Shown piece by piece: positions 16,410 through 29,960 of a stretch of 64,000 nt of DNA. Below the pieces are notes generated by a model. That model worked only from the letters and a program-made list of their open reading frames with translations. It did not search any database and was not told the origin of the DNA. Every line of letters begins with the position of its first letter. The stretch's first letter is position 1. The DNA lies in NCBI GenBank assembly GCA_013289855.1, contig JABCZD010000001.1, positions 124,001 through 188,000 of the forward strand. Direction: 5' to 3'. This stretch comes from Acidobacteriota bacterium. Its GTDB lineage: Bacteria; Acidobacteriota; Terriglobia; Acidiferrales; UBA7541. The position numbers and the translations under genes were made by a program.

Positions 16410-17150
16410 ATGCCCGCCAGGGAAACGGAAGCCATCATCCTTAGAACCTTCCCGCTCGGCGAAGCCGACCGGCTGGTGAGCTTCTTCGGGCGCGCCTCCG
16501 GCAGGATGCGCGGCGTGGCGGCGGGCGCGCGCAGCGTCAAGAATCGCTACGGGTCGACGCTCAGCGTCATGTCCCACGTGCAGCTTTGGTACGTTGAGAA
16601 AGAGACGCGCGAGCTGGTGCGTATCCAGCAGTGCGAGCTGCTCGAGTCGCTGAACAAGTCGCAGAGCGACTACGAACTCAGCACCGGCCTGGCGATCGTC
16701 AGCGAAATCTCCGAACTGGTCTTGCCGGACCACGAAGTCTCGGAGCCCATGTTCCGGCTGATGCTGCTCACCGCCAGGGAAGTGGAGCGTACGGCGGACT
16801 GGACCTTGCCGGTCAGCTACTTCGCTTTCTGGACCGTGCGACTCGGCGGCTGGCTGCCGCGCTTTGATCGTTGCGCGAAGTGCGGCAAGCCGTTTGGCAG
16901 CGCGCCCGCGTTCTACGCGGCGTGGAGCGAAGGGCTATTTTGCGAGAATGAGCGCAGCTCTGGAATGCGCTCGCTGAGCTTCGGCGCACGCCAACTTGCG
17001 GAACGCTTTGCGGGCACCGGCCTCGATCGCTTGGCAGATCTTGGCCACGCGAATCGCGAAGCTAAAGAATTACGTGAAACTTGCCTGGACTGGATTGAGC
17101 ACCACACAGAGAAGAAGCTGGGAACCCGGCGGATGTTGGAGACGACTTGA
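16410..17150 (+). CDS. recO: DNA repair protein RecO
   Basis: RecO loads RecA on SSB-coated DNA together with RecR in the RecF pathway. The 246-residue product starts with [20 protein letters not shown], the OB-fold entry typical of Rec[19 protein letters not shown] follows, and there is a cysteine pair in [12 protein letters not shown]; the usual four-cysteine zinc finger is reduced but FCENE supplies a further cysteine. The ATG at 16410 fits the family start; the frame is open from 16371. It overlaps glyQ at its stop, forming recO-glyQ-glyS. Confidence 0.92.
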   Translation: MPARETEAIILRTFPLGEADRLVSFFGRASGRMRGVAAGARSVKNRYGSTLSVMSHVQLWYVEKETRELVRIQQCELLESLNKSQSDYELSTGLAIVSEISELVLPDHEVSEPMFRLMLLTAREVERTADWTLPVSYFAFWTVRLGGWLPRFDRCAKCGKPFGSAPAFYAAWSEGLFCENERSSGMRSLSFGARQLAERFAGTGLDRLADLGHANREAKELRETCLDWIEHHTEKKLGTRRMLETT

Positions 17151-18109
17151 AATCTCAAGTAAAACTTGACAGCAAGCTGCAAAGCAAAGGACTCACCTTC
17201 CAGGATTTGATTCTTAAGCTTTCACATTTTTGGGTGAAGCAGGGATGCGTGCTCCAGCAACCTTACGACGTTGAGGTCGGCGCCGGCACCATGCACCCGG
17301 AAACTTTTTTGCGTGTGCTCGGGCCGCAACCGTATCGCGTGGCCTTCGTGCAGCCGAGCCGGCGTCCCGCAGACGGGCGTTACGGAGAAAATCCCAACCG
17401 TCTTTACAAGCATTCACAATTTCAAGTAATACTTAAACCTTCACCCGTCGACGTGCAGGAAATTTACCTGCAGAGCTTGCAGGCCATCGGCATCGACCTC
17501 AAGGTCCACGACGTGCGCTTTGAAGAAGACAACTGGGAATCGCCCACGCTCGGTGCCTGGGGCATCGGTTGGCAAGTGCTGCTCGACGGGTTGGAGATTA
17601 CCCAGTTCACCTATTTCCAGCAGAGCGGCGGCATCGATCTGGATCCCATTTCCGTGGAGCTGACCTACGGCCTCGAACGCATCTGCTCGTTCCTGCAAGG
17701 CGTCGAAAGCGTGTACGACATGCGCTGGTCCGCGGACAAAACTTACGGCGACATTCGGCTCATGGAAGAGCAGCAGTTCTCCGAGTACAGTTTCGATCGC
17801 AGCGACGCCGTGGCCTTGCGCACCGAATTTGAGTTGCACGAGAAGCAAGCCAAGGAATTGCTGGAAGGTTACAAAGCCGCGGAAGGCGCGGACCGTTCTC
17901 GGTACCCACTCCTCGCTGCCTACGATCACTGCCTGAAGTGTTCGCACCTTTTTAATTTGATGGACGCGCGCGGGGTGATCTCTACCACAGAGCGCGCCGC
18001 ACTGATGGCGAGGGTGCGCAGCGTGGCCTGCCGCACGGCGGCGAACTATCTGGAACAGATTGGTGGGCCGATTGTGCGCCGCGAAGTGCGTGCAGAGGTG
18101 CGGGCATGA
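17147..18109 (+). CDS. glyQ: Glycyl-tRNA synthetase alpha subunit
   Basis: The catalytic class II subunit of the bacterial alpha2beta2 glycyl-tRNA synthetase. Family text is clear: [60 protein letters not shown] and the class II stretch [19 protein letters not shown]. The 320-residue length is normal. It starts at TTG, which overlaps the recO stop (TTGA), and ends with an ATGA overlap into glyS. Translational coupling of the three genes is therefore likely. Confidence 0.96.
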   Translation: MKSQVKLDSKLQSKGLTFQDLILKLSHFWVKQGCVLQQPYDVEVGAGTMHPETFLRVLGPQPYRVAFVQPSRRPADGRYGENPNRLYKHSQFQVILKPSPVDVQEIYLQSLQAIGIDLKVHDVRFEEDNWESPTLGAWGIGWQVLLDGLEITQFTYFQQSGGIDLDPISVELTYGLERICSFLQGVESVYDMRWSADKTYGDIRLMEEQQFSEYSFDRSDAVALRTEFELHEKQAKELLEGYKAAEGADRSRYPLLAAYDHCLKCSHLFNLMDARGVISTTERAALMARVRSVACRTAANYLEQIGGPIVRREVRAEVRA

Positions 18110-20322
18110 GCGCCGCTGCGAAGAAACCTGCCGCGAAGCTCGGTGTAGGGAAGTCCGGTGCAGGGAAGTCCGCTTCTGGCAAAGCCGCTGCCGAGAAGCG
18201 CGTTGAGTTGCTGTTCGAGATTGGCTGCGAAGAGATACCCGCCGGGATGCTGCCCAAGGCGGAAGAAGAGCTAAAGGCCAATCTGGTCAAGTTGCTGACC
18301 GCGGAAAACTTCGTCGACGGCGTGGCCGTGGAAACGTTCAGCGCCCCACGCCGTCTAGTGGCCTGGGTGCGTAGTCTGCAAGCCAAGCAAGCAGATGTGG
18401 AGAGCGAAGTAACGGGGCCGCCCAAGTCCGTGGCCTACGATGCTGTCGGCGCGCCGACACGCGCTGCGTTGAGCTTTGCCGAAAAGCACGGCCTGCCCCT
18501 CGCCGACATCTACACCATCCAAACTCCCAAGGGTGAATACCTCGCCGCCAAGAACATCAAACGCGGCCGAACCGCCGAACAAATACTAAACGAGATTCTG
18601 CCGCGCGTGATTCACGACCTTACCTGGCCGCGCTCCATGACCTGGACAGGACTCGATGGCGCGCGCTTCATCCGGCCCATTCGCTGGATCGTGGCGATAC
18701 TCGACGGCAAGCCACTGAAGTTTTCGTATGGTGGCGTGGTGGCTGGAACGAAAACACGTGGGCATCGCTTCCTCGGTTCGAGCGACATCACTGTGCGCGA
18801 TTTCACCGACTACGAGAAGAAGCTGAAAGCCAACGGCGTGATTGTGCGCCCGTCCTTGCGCGCTGCCAAGATCGAGTCCGAGTTGGCGGCACATGCCAAG
18901 AAGAGCGGGCTGAAGATTCATGAGGACGCGCACCTGCGCCGCATGGTCACCTACCTCAACGAATTTCCCAGCGTGATCGCCGGCGACTTTGACCCGGCGT
19001 TCCTAGCGTTGCCGGACGAAATCCTGGTCACCGTGATGCGCGACCATCAGAAATATTTCGCGCTGGAAAAACGCAACGGGGAACTGGCGCCCACCTTTCT
19101 GGCGGTCATCAATTTGGCGAAGGATGGCAAGGGCGTGGTGCGCGCCGGGCACGAACGAGTGCTGCGAGCGCGCTTCGCGGATGCGCAATTCTTCTGGCAC
19201 GCCGACCAGAAATGTCGGCTCGCCGACTATTTGCCCAAGCTCGAAAAGGTGACCTACGAATCCCGCCTGGGCAGCTATCTAGACAAAGTGGAACGCGTGC
19301 GTGCCATCGCGCGCTGGCTGGCTGAAGACTGGTCCAATCGCGGCATCGCGCAAGCGCACGTGCTCGATGCCGATCGCGCCGCGGAGCTTTCCAAATGCGA
19401 TCTGGCCACCGACATGGTGCGCGAACTTACTGAACTGCAGGGTATCGTCGGCGGCCTCTACGCCCGCGCACAAGGCGAGCCGGATGAAGTGAGCGATGCG
19501 GTTTACGATCACTATCGTCCCGTCGGCCTCGAAGATCCCATCCCCCGAAACCTTACCGGCTGTACCGTAGCGCTTGCGGACAAGCTCGATTCCATCGTTG
19601 GGTGCTTTGCTGTCGGCGTGATTCCGACTGGGTCCAGCGATCCTTACGCGCTGCGTCGTGCGGCGCTTGGCGTTGTGAAAATTATTCTTGAGCGCAAGCT
19701 GCCGCTCTCGCTGTCTCTGGCTGTCGGCGCGGCGGCGAAAGCGTTGCTGACCCACAAGCCTAAGAAGAGCATGACGCCTGAACAGGAGACGCAGGTTTTG
19801 GACTTCCTACTCGACCGCGCCAAGTTTGTGTTCAAGGAGCGGGAAGGCTTCGCCTACGATGAGGTCAACGCCGTCTTCCGCGCCGGCGGCGACGATCTGG
19901 TGGACGCCCACAAACGTCTCGTGGCGCTGAAAGCCATTCGCAAGTCTAAGAACTTTGAACCGCTGGCGGTATCCTTCAAGCGCATCCGCAAGATTCTGGA
20001 GAAGGCCAATTTTTCCGGCGGCGACGGAGAGGCGGGCGCGCCGGAACTTTTCGAGAATGACGCCGAAAGGGAACTGCACCACGCCGTTCGCGACGCCGCC
20101 AAGAAGGTGCAGGCGGACAAAATCGCCGGGCGTTACTCCGAGGCATTGGAGACTATTGCGGGACTGCGTAAAGCCATCGACCGGTTCTTTGAGGAAGTGA
20201 TGGTGATGTCCGAAGATATTCGCGTACGCAACAATCGGCTCACGCTGCTTTCGGAAGTGTTGAAGGAGTTCACTACCGTGGCCGATTTTTCGGAGATCGC
20301 CGCGGAAGAGCGGCGGTCGTAA
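18106..20322 (+). CDS. glyS: Glycyl-tRNA synthetase beta subunit
   Basis: The tRNA-binding beta subunit, 738 residues, slightly longer than E. coli GlyS (689). The extra length is mainly an N-terminal Ala/Lys/Gly-rich lead of ~35 residues before [20 protein letters not shown]. The family core is seen in [49 protein letters not shown] and [16 protein letters not shown]. An ALALD-like C-terminal helical domain ends the protein. It is the third gene of recO-glyQ-glyS. Confidence 0.96.
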   Translation: MSAAAKKPAAKLGVGKSGAGKSASGKAAAEKRVELLFEIGCEEIPAGMLPKAEEELKANLVKLLTAENFVDGVAVETFSAPRRLVAWVRSLQAKQADVESEVTGPPKSVAYDAVGAPTRAALSFAEKHGLPLADIYTIQTPKGEYLAAKNIKRGRTAEQILNEILPRVIHDLTWPRSMTWTGLDGARFIRPIRWIVAILDGKPLKFSYGGVVAGTKTRGHRFLGSSDITVRDFTDYEKKLKANGVIVRPSLRAAKIESELAAHAKKSGLKIHEDAHLRRMVTYLNEFPSVIAGDFDPAFLALPDEILVTVMRDHQKYFALEKRNGELAPTFLAVINLAKDGKGVVRAGHERVLRARFADAQFFWHADQKCRLADYLPKLEKVTYESRLGSYLDKVERVRAIARWLAEDWSNRGIAQAHVLDADRAAELSKCDLATDMVRELTELQGIVGGLYARAQGEPDEVSDAVYDHYRPVGLEDPIPRNLTGCTVALADKLDSIVGCFAVGVIPTGSSDPYALRRAALGVVKIILERKLPLSLSLAVGAAAKALLTHKPKKSMTPEQETQVLDFLLDRAKFVFKEREGFAYDEVNAVFRAGGDDLVDAHKRLVALKAIRKSKNFEPLAVSFKRIRKILEKANFSGGDGEAGAPELFENDAERELHHAVRDAAKKVQADKIAGRYSEALETIAGLRKAIDRFFEEVMVMSEDIRVRNNRLTLLSEVLKEFTTVADFSEIAAEERRS

Positions 20323-20458
20323 GACTTAAAGTTGTGCATGAAGTACGCGGCATGCGCAATTTGTCGGCGAGCCGACCTTTGTAGCCGATCATTTTATTGG
20401 AAGCGTCTATTTAAGCAGTTCAAATTTCGCGCAGTTCAAATCGCAAACGAGGCAAAAC

Positions 20459-23188
<2,730 letters not shown>

Positions 23189-23660
23189 GGCGAATGTTCG
23201 AGGGGCTGGGTACCGCCGGGCCTCAGACGGCGTGAGGTTGCAGGGGATAGCGGGCGCTCCCTACCGCGGAACTGAGGGGGTAGGAGACCACGCGAATCGC
23301 GTATCATACTGAGCGGAAGGCACTTTAAGTCTATTGCGCTCAGTATGATGCGCAAGTGTTCATTCTAATGAGGTTACGGCCGAAAAGTGTTGCACAGTTG
23401 GTAACGATTTGGCGCCCTCGGAATCGCAAATGGGAATCCAGTCAGTCGTATGCGGGCGCGAGGATGAAAGCTTAATTTTGTGAGGAATTGATGCTGGGTC
23501 GACGTAGTTGTCTACAAGGGTAAGTGTACAGCATTTGGAGAGATTGTCAAGAGGTTTTTTGAACGCTTAAGTGAGCTATGTGTGCGTCGCTCGCTCGCGG
23601 CGAAAGACATCCCCACGAAGAGATTTTGCGCTAGTTTGGGCTGCGCAAGTTATAGACGAT
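23189..23660. other. 472-bp intergenic region without a gene
   Basis: This convergent gap between ppdK and lptFG holds no convincing ORF. It contains a near-palindrome CTCCCTACC/GGGTAGGAG (about 23249-23287) that may end ppdK transcripts, and the strong inverted repeat at 23299-23353. The stretch 23500-23580 is A/T-richer than its surroundings (TTGTCAAGAGGTTTTTTGAA). Confidence 0.6.
23299..23353. repeat. Inverted repeat ATCATACTGAGCG ... CGCTCAGTATGAT
   Basis: Perfect 13-bp arms (23303-23315 and 23337-23349) flank 21 bases, and pairing extends outward through GCG/CGC with one mismatch. It has no T-run. It could be a recombination or protein-binding site, or the relic of a small mobile element. 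Confidence 0.65.
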
Positions 23661-26021
23661 TTACGTGGGCATTTTTAGGAAGAAGTAGAGGCCCAGGAAG
23701 AAGAAGATGATGTCCGGGGACCAGCCGGCCAGTAACGGGGGGAGTTGGCCGATGCTGCCCATGGCCTGCAGTAACTCGGCGAGCGACCAGTAGATGATGC
23801 CGATGGCCACGCCGATGGCTACGCCGCCTACGGCGCCGCGGGTGCCCACGAAAAACGCAAAGGGAATTGCCAGCAGCATGCTGATCGGGGCGATCAGCGG
23901 AAAGGCTAGCTTGCGGTGCCATTGCACCGTGAGCGCAGAAACGTCGTAGCCGGCTTGCTGCAGGCCGATGATGTAGTTGCGCAGGTCGCGCCAACTCATT
24001 TGGAAGGCCTGCAGAAATTCGCGGTTGAAGTAGGACGGCGGTTCGGTGAGTTCGGCAAGGTCGCGCACGCGGAACTGCTCGTAGTTGGTGATGGTGCCGC
24101 CGCTGAAATCGCGGATCCAGCCGCCTTCCAGAATCCACGTTTTCTGGGAAGCGGACCATTCCGCGCGAGAGGCGAACACGCGGCGCCGCACTTGAAATGT
24201 TGCAGGGTCGAGTTCGAGGACGGTGAGGCCGCCGAAAAGATTTTGCGAGGGCTCGAAGACGTCGTAGTTATAAATTTTTGAGGATTCGCCGAAGATCCAG
24301 CGCTCCGGGCGCTTGTAGGTTTGCGGCGGGCGGCCTTTGATCTGGTTGCGCAGCGCGTCCTGGCGCTGGTTGGCGTACGGCAGGTACACGTCGTCGAGGA
24401 TCACCATGGCAGCGGCGAGCATAACGCCGGCCAGGAGCAGCGGCACGGCCAGTCGATATAGGCTGACGCCGCTGGCTTTGATGGCCACGATTTCATTGTT
24501 TTTGCTCATGATGCCGAGCGTTACCAGCACGGCGACGAGCGCCGCGAGTGGGCCGAGATTGTAGAGCAAATAGGGCGTGAGATAGCGGAAATAGTCGACC
24601 ACCACGATGAAGGGAATGCGGTGGCGGGCGATGTCGTCGAGTAATTCAAAGAACGTAAAGGCCTCGAAAAGAAAGACGAACGCCCCGGTCAATAAAGCGA
24701 AGTAGAAGAAAAAACGCCGGAGCAGGTAGATATCCATCAGGCGCGGGAAGCTGCTGCCGGCGACCTCATCCGATTCTTGTGCGAGCGCATCGTCAGAGGT
24801 TGGGAGTGGTTCCGGGACGACACGCGTCGCAGGGGAATTGCGCGCCGCTGCGCGAGCGCGCGCGAGAGCCTTGCGGCGCTTTCTGATTTTCAGCCAGGTT
24901 CTAAACCTGGTGAAACGCGTCATCCAGGCGCTTTCTCCGCGAAATTGCTCCATGCGCGGCAGCAGGGAAATGCCCACGACCGCAAACAGCACGTTGGCGA
25001 ACCAGATGCCCACCGCCGGAGGCACCGTGCCGCCACGCGACATTCCCGCGCCCACGATAAATAAAAGATAGTACGCGGCGATGAGCACCACGGCGATCAA
25101 CGAACCGGCAGCACGTCCGCCGCGACGTGGCTGCGCGCCGATGGGCACGGCGATCAGCGCAAAAACAAAACAGGCCACTGGAAACGCCAGCCGACGGTGG
25201 AGTTCGACGCGCGCCTCGCGCCACCCGGGGCCGCGGTCGTACAGCAAATCGCGCCAGCCGCGTTCCGGGTTACTCAGCTGGCGCTCTTGCCCAGTATCGA
25301 AACCGCTGATCTCGATGGGTAAGTCGCTTTGTCCGAAGGCGGTGACGGAGTAATGGTCGGGATCGCTGCGCAGAAATTCGTGGGTGGTGCCGCCGTGCAT
25401 GTGTAGTTCGAGGGTCCCCTCGGCGGGATCGGCGACCACCACTGCGCCCTCAGCCATGGTGAGGCGCGAGCCTTTTTCGTCATTAGCTTCGGCAAGAAAA
25501 ACGCCATGCCATTGCATTCCGCTGGCGGAGACGTCGTTAACGTACAGCACCAGGTGGGGAAAGCGCTCGTCAAAAACGCGCGGCTGGACGACGAAGGAAA
25601 TTTGCGATGTGAGCAGTTGCGTTTCAATTTGTCGTAAAGTACGCAACGCTTTGGGGGCTAGCCAGAGGGTGAAGACCAGCGTCAGAGCGAAGCCGGTCAG
25701 CGCCAGCACGCCCACAGGAAGAAGAATGCGGCGGCGGCCGATGCCCAGCGCGGTGAGGGCGATGATTTCGCTGTCCGCGGACATGCGGCCGAGACCGAGG
25801 AGCACGCCGATGAGGATGGCCATGGGCACGGTGAAGGTGAAAAGGCCCGGGAAAACACAGAGGAATAGCTCAAGGATTTGGCTGCCATTGCCGGTGTGGC
25901 GGACGAACAACTCCATCAGGCGGACCATTTGCGGCACGAACAGGACGAACGTGAAGACGATCAGGCCCAGGAGTGCGTGGCGGAAAACTTCGCGGACGAT
26001 ATAGCGGTCCAGAATGCGCAT
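23661..26021 (-). CDS. Fused LptF-LptG lipopolysaccharide export permease
   Basis: A 786-residue membrane protein with two YjgP/YjgQ permease units in one chain. Unit 1 (about 1-370) begins MRILDRYIVREVFRHALLGL. It has three N-terminal and three C-terminal helices around a soluble beta-jellyroll part, and ends with RRGGRAAGSLIAVVLIAAYY. After an Arg/Ala-rich linker, unit 2 (about 425-786) begins PRLMDIYLLRRFFFYFALLT and ends with the same helix layout. LptF and LptG are normally separate genes that pair with LptB2 to extract LPS. The fusion fixes their 1:1 ratio. No lptB or lptC is next to it. I see no internal stop or frameshift. Confidence 0.88.
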   Translation of the reverse strand: MRILDRYIVREVFRHALLGLIVFTFVLFVPQMVRLMELFVRHTGNGSQILELFLCVFPGLFTFTVPMAILIGVLLGLGRMSADSEIIALTALGIGRRRILLPVGVLALTGFALTLVFTLWLAPKALRTLRQIETQLLTSQISFVVQPRVFDERFPHLVLYVNDVSASGMQWHGVFLAEANDEKGSRLTMAEGAVVVADPAEGTLELHMHGGTTHEFLRSDPDHYSVTAFGQSDLPIEISGFDTGQERQLSNPERGWRDLLYDRGPGWREARVELHRRLAFPVACFVFALIAVPIGAQPRRGGRAAGSLIAVVLIAAYYLLFIVGAGMSRGGTVPPAVGIWFANVLFAVVGISLLPRMEQFRGESAWMTRFTRFRTWLKIRKRRKALARARAAARNSPATRVVPEPLPTSDDALAQESDEVAGSSFPRLMDIYLLRRFFFYFALLTGAFVFLFEAFTFFELLDDIARHRIPFIVVVDYFRYLTPYLLYNLGPLAALVAVLVTLGIMSKNNEIVAIKASGVSLYRLAVPLLLAGVMLAAAMVILDDVYLPYANQRQDALRNQIKGRPPQTYKRPERWIFGESSKIYNYDVFEPSQNLFGGLTVLELDPATFQVRRRVFASRAEWSASQKTWILEGGWIRDFSGGTITNYEQFRVRDLAELTEPPSYFNREFLQAFQMSWRDLRNYIIGLQQAGYDVSALTVQWHRKLAFPLIAPISMLLAIPFAFFVGTRGAVGGVAIGVAIGIIYWSLAELLQAMGSIGQLPPLLAGWSPDIIFFFLGLYFFLKMPT

Positions 26022-26189
26022 GGCGGAATTGGTGAGTGTAGCACGGCTGCGGAGAGTGGCGGGCGACTGCGCGAGTGAGCACGTGGTGGCACAGGTTTCG
26101 ATTCCGCTGCGCCAGTTGTTATTTGACAGGCCCTCGAGCCAATTCAGCGATGGTGGACAAATTACCCTTTCCGGGCCAGCATAAAAGAC

Positions 26190-26633
26190 ATGCTGCCTCC
26201 AGAGGATGAGATTCCCGCCATTGAAGCACCCCTGGTCTTGCTCCTTCTGTTCCTGGTGGCAGCTCCACTAATTTTCTTTGGTGTCCGCTACGAGTGGAAA
26301 GTTAGAACGGCAAACGAGGCCCGGGCAAAACGAGAGATCACTTATCAAGAGGTCTTGCGCTCCCACGCTCAAGTCCTCAAACCCGGCATGAAGCGAGGGG
26401 AAGTCGAGCGCTATCTTCGGGCCAAAAACGTCGAATTCCAGCGATGGTCACTCGATGACGTAATAAAGATTGGCGAGGGGGAAGCTCCAGGTTGGTTTTG
26501 CGGAGCGCCGACGGTGAATTTGGAGTTCCAGTTTACTGCAGCAGCACAAAGTGACGGGCACCCAGACGAAGCGAGTAACAGCGACACGTTAGGCGAAATT
26601 AAAATGCTCCGTATGGAGGACGGCTGCACTTGA
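26190..26633 (+). CDS. Single-pass membrane protein of unknown function
   Basis: I do not recognise this 147-residue protein. It has one N-terminal membrane helix (APLVLLLLFLVAAPLIFFGV) and then a positively charged stretch. A small domain follows containing LKPGMKRGEVERYLRAKNV, which resembles the PGMxxxEVxxxLG opening of BamE/SmpA-like and PepSY-like domains, and later WFCGAPTVNLEFQF. It is convergent with the kinase gene, 7 bp apart. The domain would lie outside the cytoplasm. Confidence 0.55.
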   Translation: MLPPEDEIPAIEAPLVLLLLFLVAAPLIFFGVRYEWKVRTANEARAKREITYQEVLRSHAQVLKPGMKRGEVERYLRAKNVEFQRWSLDDVIKIGEGEAPGWFCGAPTVNLEFQFTAAAQSDGHPDEASNSDTLGEIKMLRMEDGCT

Positions 26634-26640
26634 GGGCCGC

Positions 26641-28899
26641 CTAGCGGGAGTTTGAATTTGAAGCCGCCGGAGAGACGGGCGCTTCCGGGTACAGCCGCTG
26701 AAACTCTGGATCGCCGTGCAAGGGAGCGAGGTCTGGATCGCGGCGCGCCCATACCGAATCACGGAAGCCCGCTTCCCACGCTTTGCGCAGGGCGTCCATG
26801 GCTTCGGCCTTGCGGAACAGGCCGCAATAGGTACAAGCGGCGTTGTAGAGAATGGAGGGTTCATTGGCACGCAAGGTGAGCGCCATGTTGAGTTGTTGCA
26901 AGGCGTCTTCCGCGCGTCCCAGATCGGCGTAATCGCCAGCCACCAGAACGCGTGCCCGCGCGTCTTCGGGAACCTGTTTCAAGTGGTTTTCCAGAGCCGC
27001 CATCCGGCGCTGCGACATGTTGCGTTTGGCTTCGTCTTTGCCCATGGCGCCGAGCGAGTTCAGGATGGGGACGTAAACGTTGTAGTCTTCACCACTGGCT
27101 TCGATGGCGGCTTCCACCACGTCCACGACTTCCTGATAACGTCCCGCGGCGAACAGGGAGCGACAGAGCAGATAGTAGGCACCCTCGCAATCGCGCTTGC
27201 GTTCGATGGCTTTCTTGACCATGCGCACGGCTTCGTCATGCAGCTCGGCGGCGTAAAGAACCCAGGCCTGACTGACCTGGACTTCGGAGAGATCCCAGCG
27301 CAGCGCCACGGCTCTGCCGCTCGCTTCCCGCGCACGTTCGACCCACACCTGCTCGCGGCTGTAGTTGCAATAGAACATGGCGCAAGCATTGGCGCAGGCG
27401 GCGTAGGCCAGGGCGAAACTGCTGTCCAGCGCAACGGCATTTTCGAACATTTGCAAAGCGAACTCGAGGTCCTGGCGCGTTTGACGCCGCGCGTAGCGTT
27501 TGCCGCGCAGGTACAGGTCGTAGGCCTGCAAGTTTTCCGTGGGCTTGATGGCCAGGGCTTCGAGTTCCTGCGGAGAGAGCGTAATACGCAAGGCCTCGGC
27601 GATTTTGCGCGCCATTTCATCCTGCACTTCGAAAACGTCTTTCATCTCGCGGTCAAAACGCTCCGACCAGAGCGGAAAATCGGTGCGCGTATCCACAAGT
27701 TGCACATTGATGCGCAAGCGTGCGCCGGAGCGGCGCAGCGTGCCGGTAAGCACGTAGGCGGCTCCAAGCTGCTGGCCAATCTGCGCTGGGGTTACGGGCT
27801 TATCGCGGAAGGCCAGAATCGTGGGGCGGGAAAAAGTGTTGAGTCCGCGAATTTTGGAGAGTTCGGTGATGACGTCCTCGGTAATGCCGTCGCGCAGGTA
27901 TTCGTCTTCCTTGGCGCCGCTTAGATTTTCGAAGTACAAAACGGCCACGGACTTTCCACTCGGTCTTGAAACGCCAGAATCCGAATCGGATTTTTCCTTG
28001 GTGCGCCGCTTGCTCGATTCCAAATCGCGCTTCAGACGGCTGAGGTCGGTTTTCAATTCGGTGGCGGTTTGGCAGCGCAAGGTGCGATCTTTTTCGAGGC
28101 TTTTATCGAGGATGCGCACAAAGTCTGGTGGCAAAGAGGGATTAAGCTCCGCTGCGGGCTTGGGCTCGCGGTTCAGGATTGCGTCGAAGATCACCGCGGA
28201 CGTATCTCCCTGAAATGGCAGAGAGCCGGTGGCCATCTGGTAGAGCACGGTGCCCGCGGAAAAAATGTCCGTGCGGGCGTCCACGAGTTGCCCGCGAGCT
28301 TGTTCTGGGGACATATAAGAGATGGTGCCCACGGCGGCTCCCGGCGTGGTCAGTTCGTTCGCCGCGGTCTCTCCTTGCGCGCCAGAACTGCCCGGGGCGA
28401 TCTCACCCTGCCGCATTTTGGCCAAACCGAAGTCCAGAATCTTCAACTCGCCGCGTTCAGTAAGAAAGAGATTCGCGGGCTTGATGTCTCGATGAACGAT
28501 GCCCTTGGCGTGCGCGGATTCGAGAGCGTCGGCGATCTGGATGGCGAGGGGGAGCAGCTTTTCCATCTCCACGGGCTTGCCGGTCATGCCCTGCGCGAGG
28601 GTTTCGCCGGCGAGTAATTCCATGACAATAAAGTGGCGAAGTTCGTGGCGCTCGATCGCGTGAATGGTGCAGATATTGGGGTGATTCAGGGATGAGGCAG
28701 CGCGAGCCTCGCGCTGAAAGCGCTCGAGAGACTGGCTGTCTTGCGCCGTTTCCGGCGGGAGAAACTTGAGGGCTACGCGGCGTCCGAGTTGCGAATCTTC
28801 GGCTTCATACACCACCCCCATGCCGCCAGAGCCGACCTTTTTGAGAATGTGATAGTGCGAGAAAGTCTGTCCGACCAAAGAAGCTGCTGGGTCCGCCAT
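26641..28899 (-). CDS. Ser/Thr protein kinase with TolB-like and TPR domains
   Basis: A Hanks-type kinase fills residues ~14-280: [13 protein letters not shown] (glycine loop), VALKFLP (lysine), [13 protein letters not shown] (catalytic loop) and ILDFGLAKM (DFG). A charged linker leads to a TolB-N/FlgO-like domain ([40 protein letters not shown]). About six TPR-like helical repeats run to the C-terminus. I see no membrane helix between the kinase and sensor halves, unlike the kinase at 31124-33817, so this one appears cytosolic. Such kinases are greatly expanded in Acidobacteriota; the target is unknown. Confidence 0.92.
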   Translation of the reverse strand: MADPAASLVGQTFSHYHILKKVGSGGMGVVYEAEDSQLGRRVALKFLPPETAQDSQSLERFQREARAASSLNHPNICTIHAIERHELRHFIVMELLAGETLAQGMTGKPVEMEKLLPLAIQIADALESAHAKGIVHRDIKPANLFLTERGELKILDFGLAKMRQGEIAPGSSGAQGETAANELTTPGAAVGTISYMSPEQARGQLVDARTDIFSAGTVLYQMATGSLPFQGDTSAVIFDAILNREPKPAAELNPSLPPDFVRILDKSLEKDRTLRCQTATELKTDLSRLKRDLESSKRRTKEKSDSDSGVSRPSGKSVAVLYFENLSGAKEDEYLRDGITEDVITELSKIRGLNTFSRPTILAFRDKPVTPAQIGQQLGAAYVLTGTLRRSGARLRINVQLVDTRTDFPLWSERFDREMKDVFEVQDEMARKIAEALRITLSPQELEALAIKPTENLQAYDLYLRGKRYARRQTRQDLEFALQMFENAVALDSSFALAYAACANACAMFYCNYSREQVWVERAREASGRAVALRWDLSEVQVSQAWVLYAAELHDEAVRMVKKAIERKRDCEGAYYLLCRSLFAAGRYQEVVDVVEAAIEASGEDYNVYVPILNSLGAMGKDEAKRNMSQRRMAALENHLKQVPEDARARVLVAGDYADLGRAEDALQQLNMALTLRANEPSILYNAACTYCGLFRKAEAMDALRKAWEAGFRDSVWARRDPDLAPLHGDPEFQRLYPEAPVSPAASNSNSR

Positions 28900-28976
28900 G
28901 AGGCGGACATGTTAGATGGTCGGAGAGGGCGAGTCAATAACGGCAGACGTTTTGCCGTGCTTCGCACTCGCGTGAA

Positions 28977-29921
28977 CTACTTTTCGGGAAGGGTGGCGGA
29001 AAGTTGTCGGGTATTCGCGAGAGGCTGATTGCCTGCGGCGAGCCCATTCTGTTGCAGTAGGTAGGCGAGAATATCGAGGGATTGCTGGGTGGTGAAAGTT
29101 TTGCCGGCGTATTGCGCCATCGGGCCTTTGATTTCTCCCCAGACGGTTAGGAGTTTTGCGCCGCCGAAGTGTTGTTGCCAGGTAACGCCGATGAGCGCCG
29201 GTCCACCGCCACCTTCCAGTTTTGCGCCATGGCACATGGCGCAGGAATCCGCGAAAAGTTTCGCGCCGGCCGCCGCTTGCTCGACGGAGTACCAACCGCC
29301 GACCATTTTTGCGGATGGGTCCTCGTAGACATGCCCTATGTTGGCGTGGCACTGGAGGCAATCGTAGGCGTCAGCTTTCGCCTGGCCCTGGTGGATGACC
29401 AGCTTCATGTGGCTGCGAGGACCTCCGAAAGACTCGAGGGAATGGCAGCCGCGGCAGGTGATGTAGTTGTGTTGGGTTAGATAGGTTTCAAACGTATTGC
29501 TAAGCGCGGGGCGGCGTTCCTCCCATTCCTCTCTGGTGGCAATGGTCTTGTGAGCTTCGCCCCAGATATCCTTGGCGCCGCGATCCGCCTTGAACAAGAG
29601 CAGCTTCACGTAGTCCGCAGCGGTGGCGTGGCCGGCGTCGTAGGGGATGTGGCATGCGCCGCAGGCAGCGCGGACGCCGACGAGATTCATATAGTGCGGG
29701 CTCCGCTGATACGCTGCAGCGGCCCAGGTCATGGAGTGGCAGGCCGTTCCGCAGTAATTGTTCGAGCTGGACCAAATAACCGCGTGGTTGGTGAGGGCCA
29801 CGAACACGACGCCGAGGAACACGAAACCCAAAGCCCAGAAAAAAATCCAAAGCAGGCGACGCAGGCCGGCGCGGTTTTGCGTTCCGCGTTGGTTCGGAGC
29901 TGGCAAGTCGTCTGAAGGCAT
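28977..29921 (-). CDS. NapC/NirT-type multiheme cytochrome fused to a monoheme cytochrome c domain
   Basis: A membrane helix (LLWIFFWALGFVFLGVVFVA) anchors a periplasmic NapC/NrfH-like quinol-oxidising domain. It is followed by a class I cytochrome c domain of ~100 residues. Heme sites are CGTACH, CGACH, CRGCH, CLQCH, and CAMCH in the C-terminal domain. The first has three residues between the cysteines (CX3CH) instead of two. It probably passes electrons from the quinol pool to a periplasmic partner, which is not in the window. The C-terminal domain is a close paralogue of the protein encoded just upstream (29961-30380). The ATG at 29921 is chosen; a TTG at 29960 would add 13 residues. Confidence 0.85.
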   Translation of the reverse strand: MPSDDLPAPNQRGTQNRAGLRRLLWIFFWALGFVFLGVVFVALTNHAVIWSSSNNYCGTACHSMTWAAAAYQRSPHYMNLVGVRAACGACHIPYDAGHATAADYVKLLLFKADRGAKDIWGEAHKTIATREEWEERRPALSNTFETYLTQHNYITCRGCHSLESFGGPRSHMKLVIHQGQAKADAYDCLQCHANIGHVYEDPSAKMVGGWYSVEQAAAGAKLFADSCAMCHGAKLEGGGGPALIGVTWQQHFGGAKLLTVWGEIKGPMAQYAGKTFTTQQSLDILAYLLQQNGLAAGNQPLANTRQLSATLPEK

Positions 29922-29960
29922 AAGCAAAGTCCGAACAGTTCGCGGAACTGAGGTGACCAA

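Noticed and set aside
26716..27924. 402-residue plus-strand frame
   Set aside because: Antisense to a kinase with clear TPR and TolB-like text; typical high-GC shadow.
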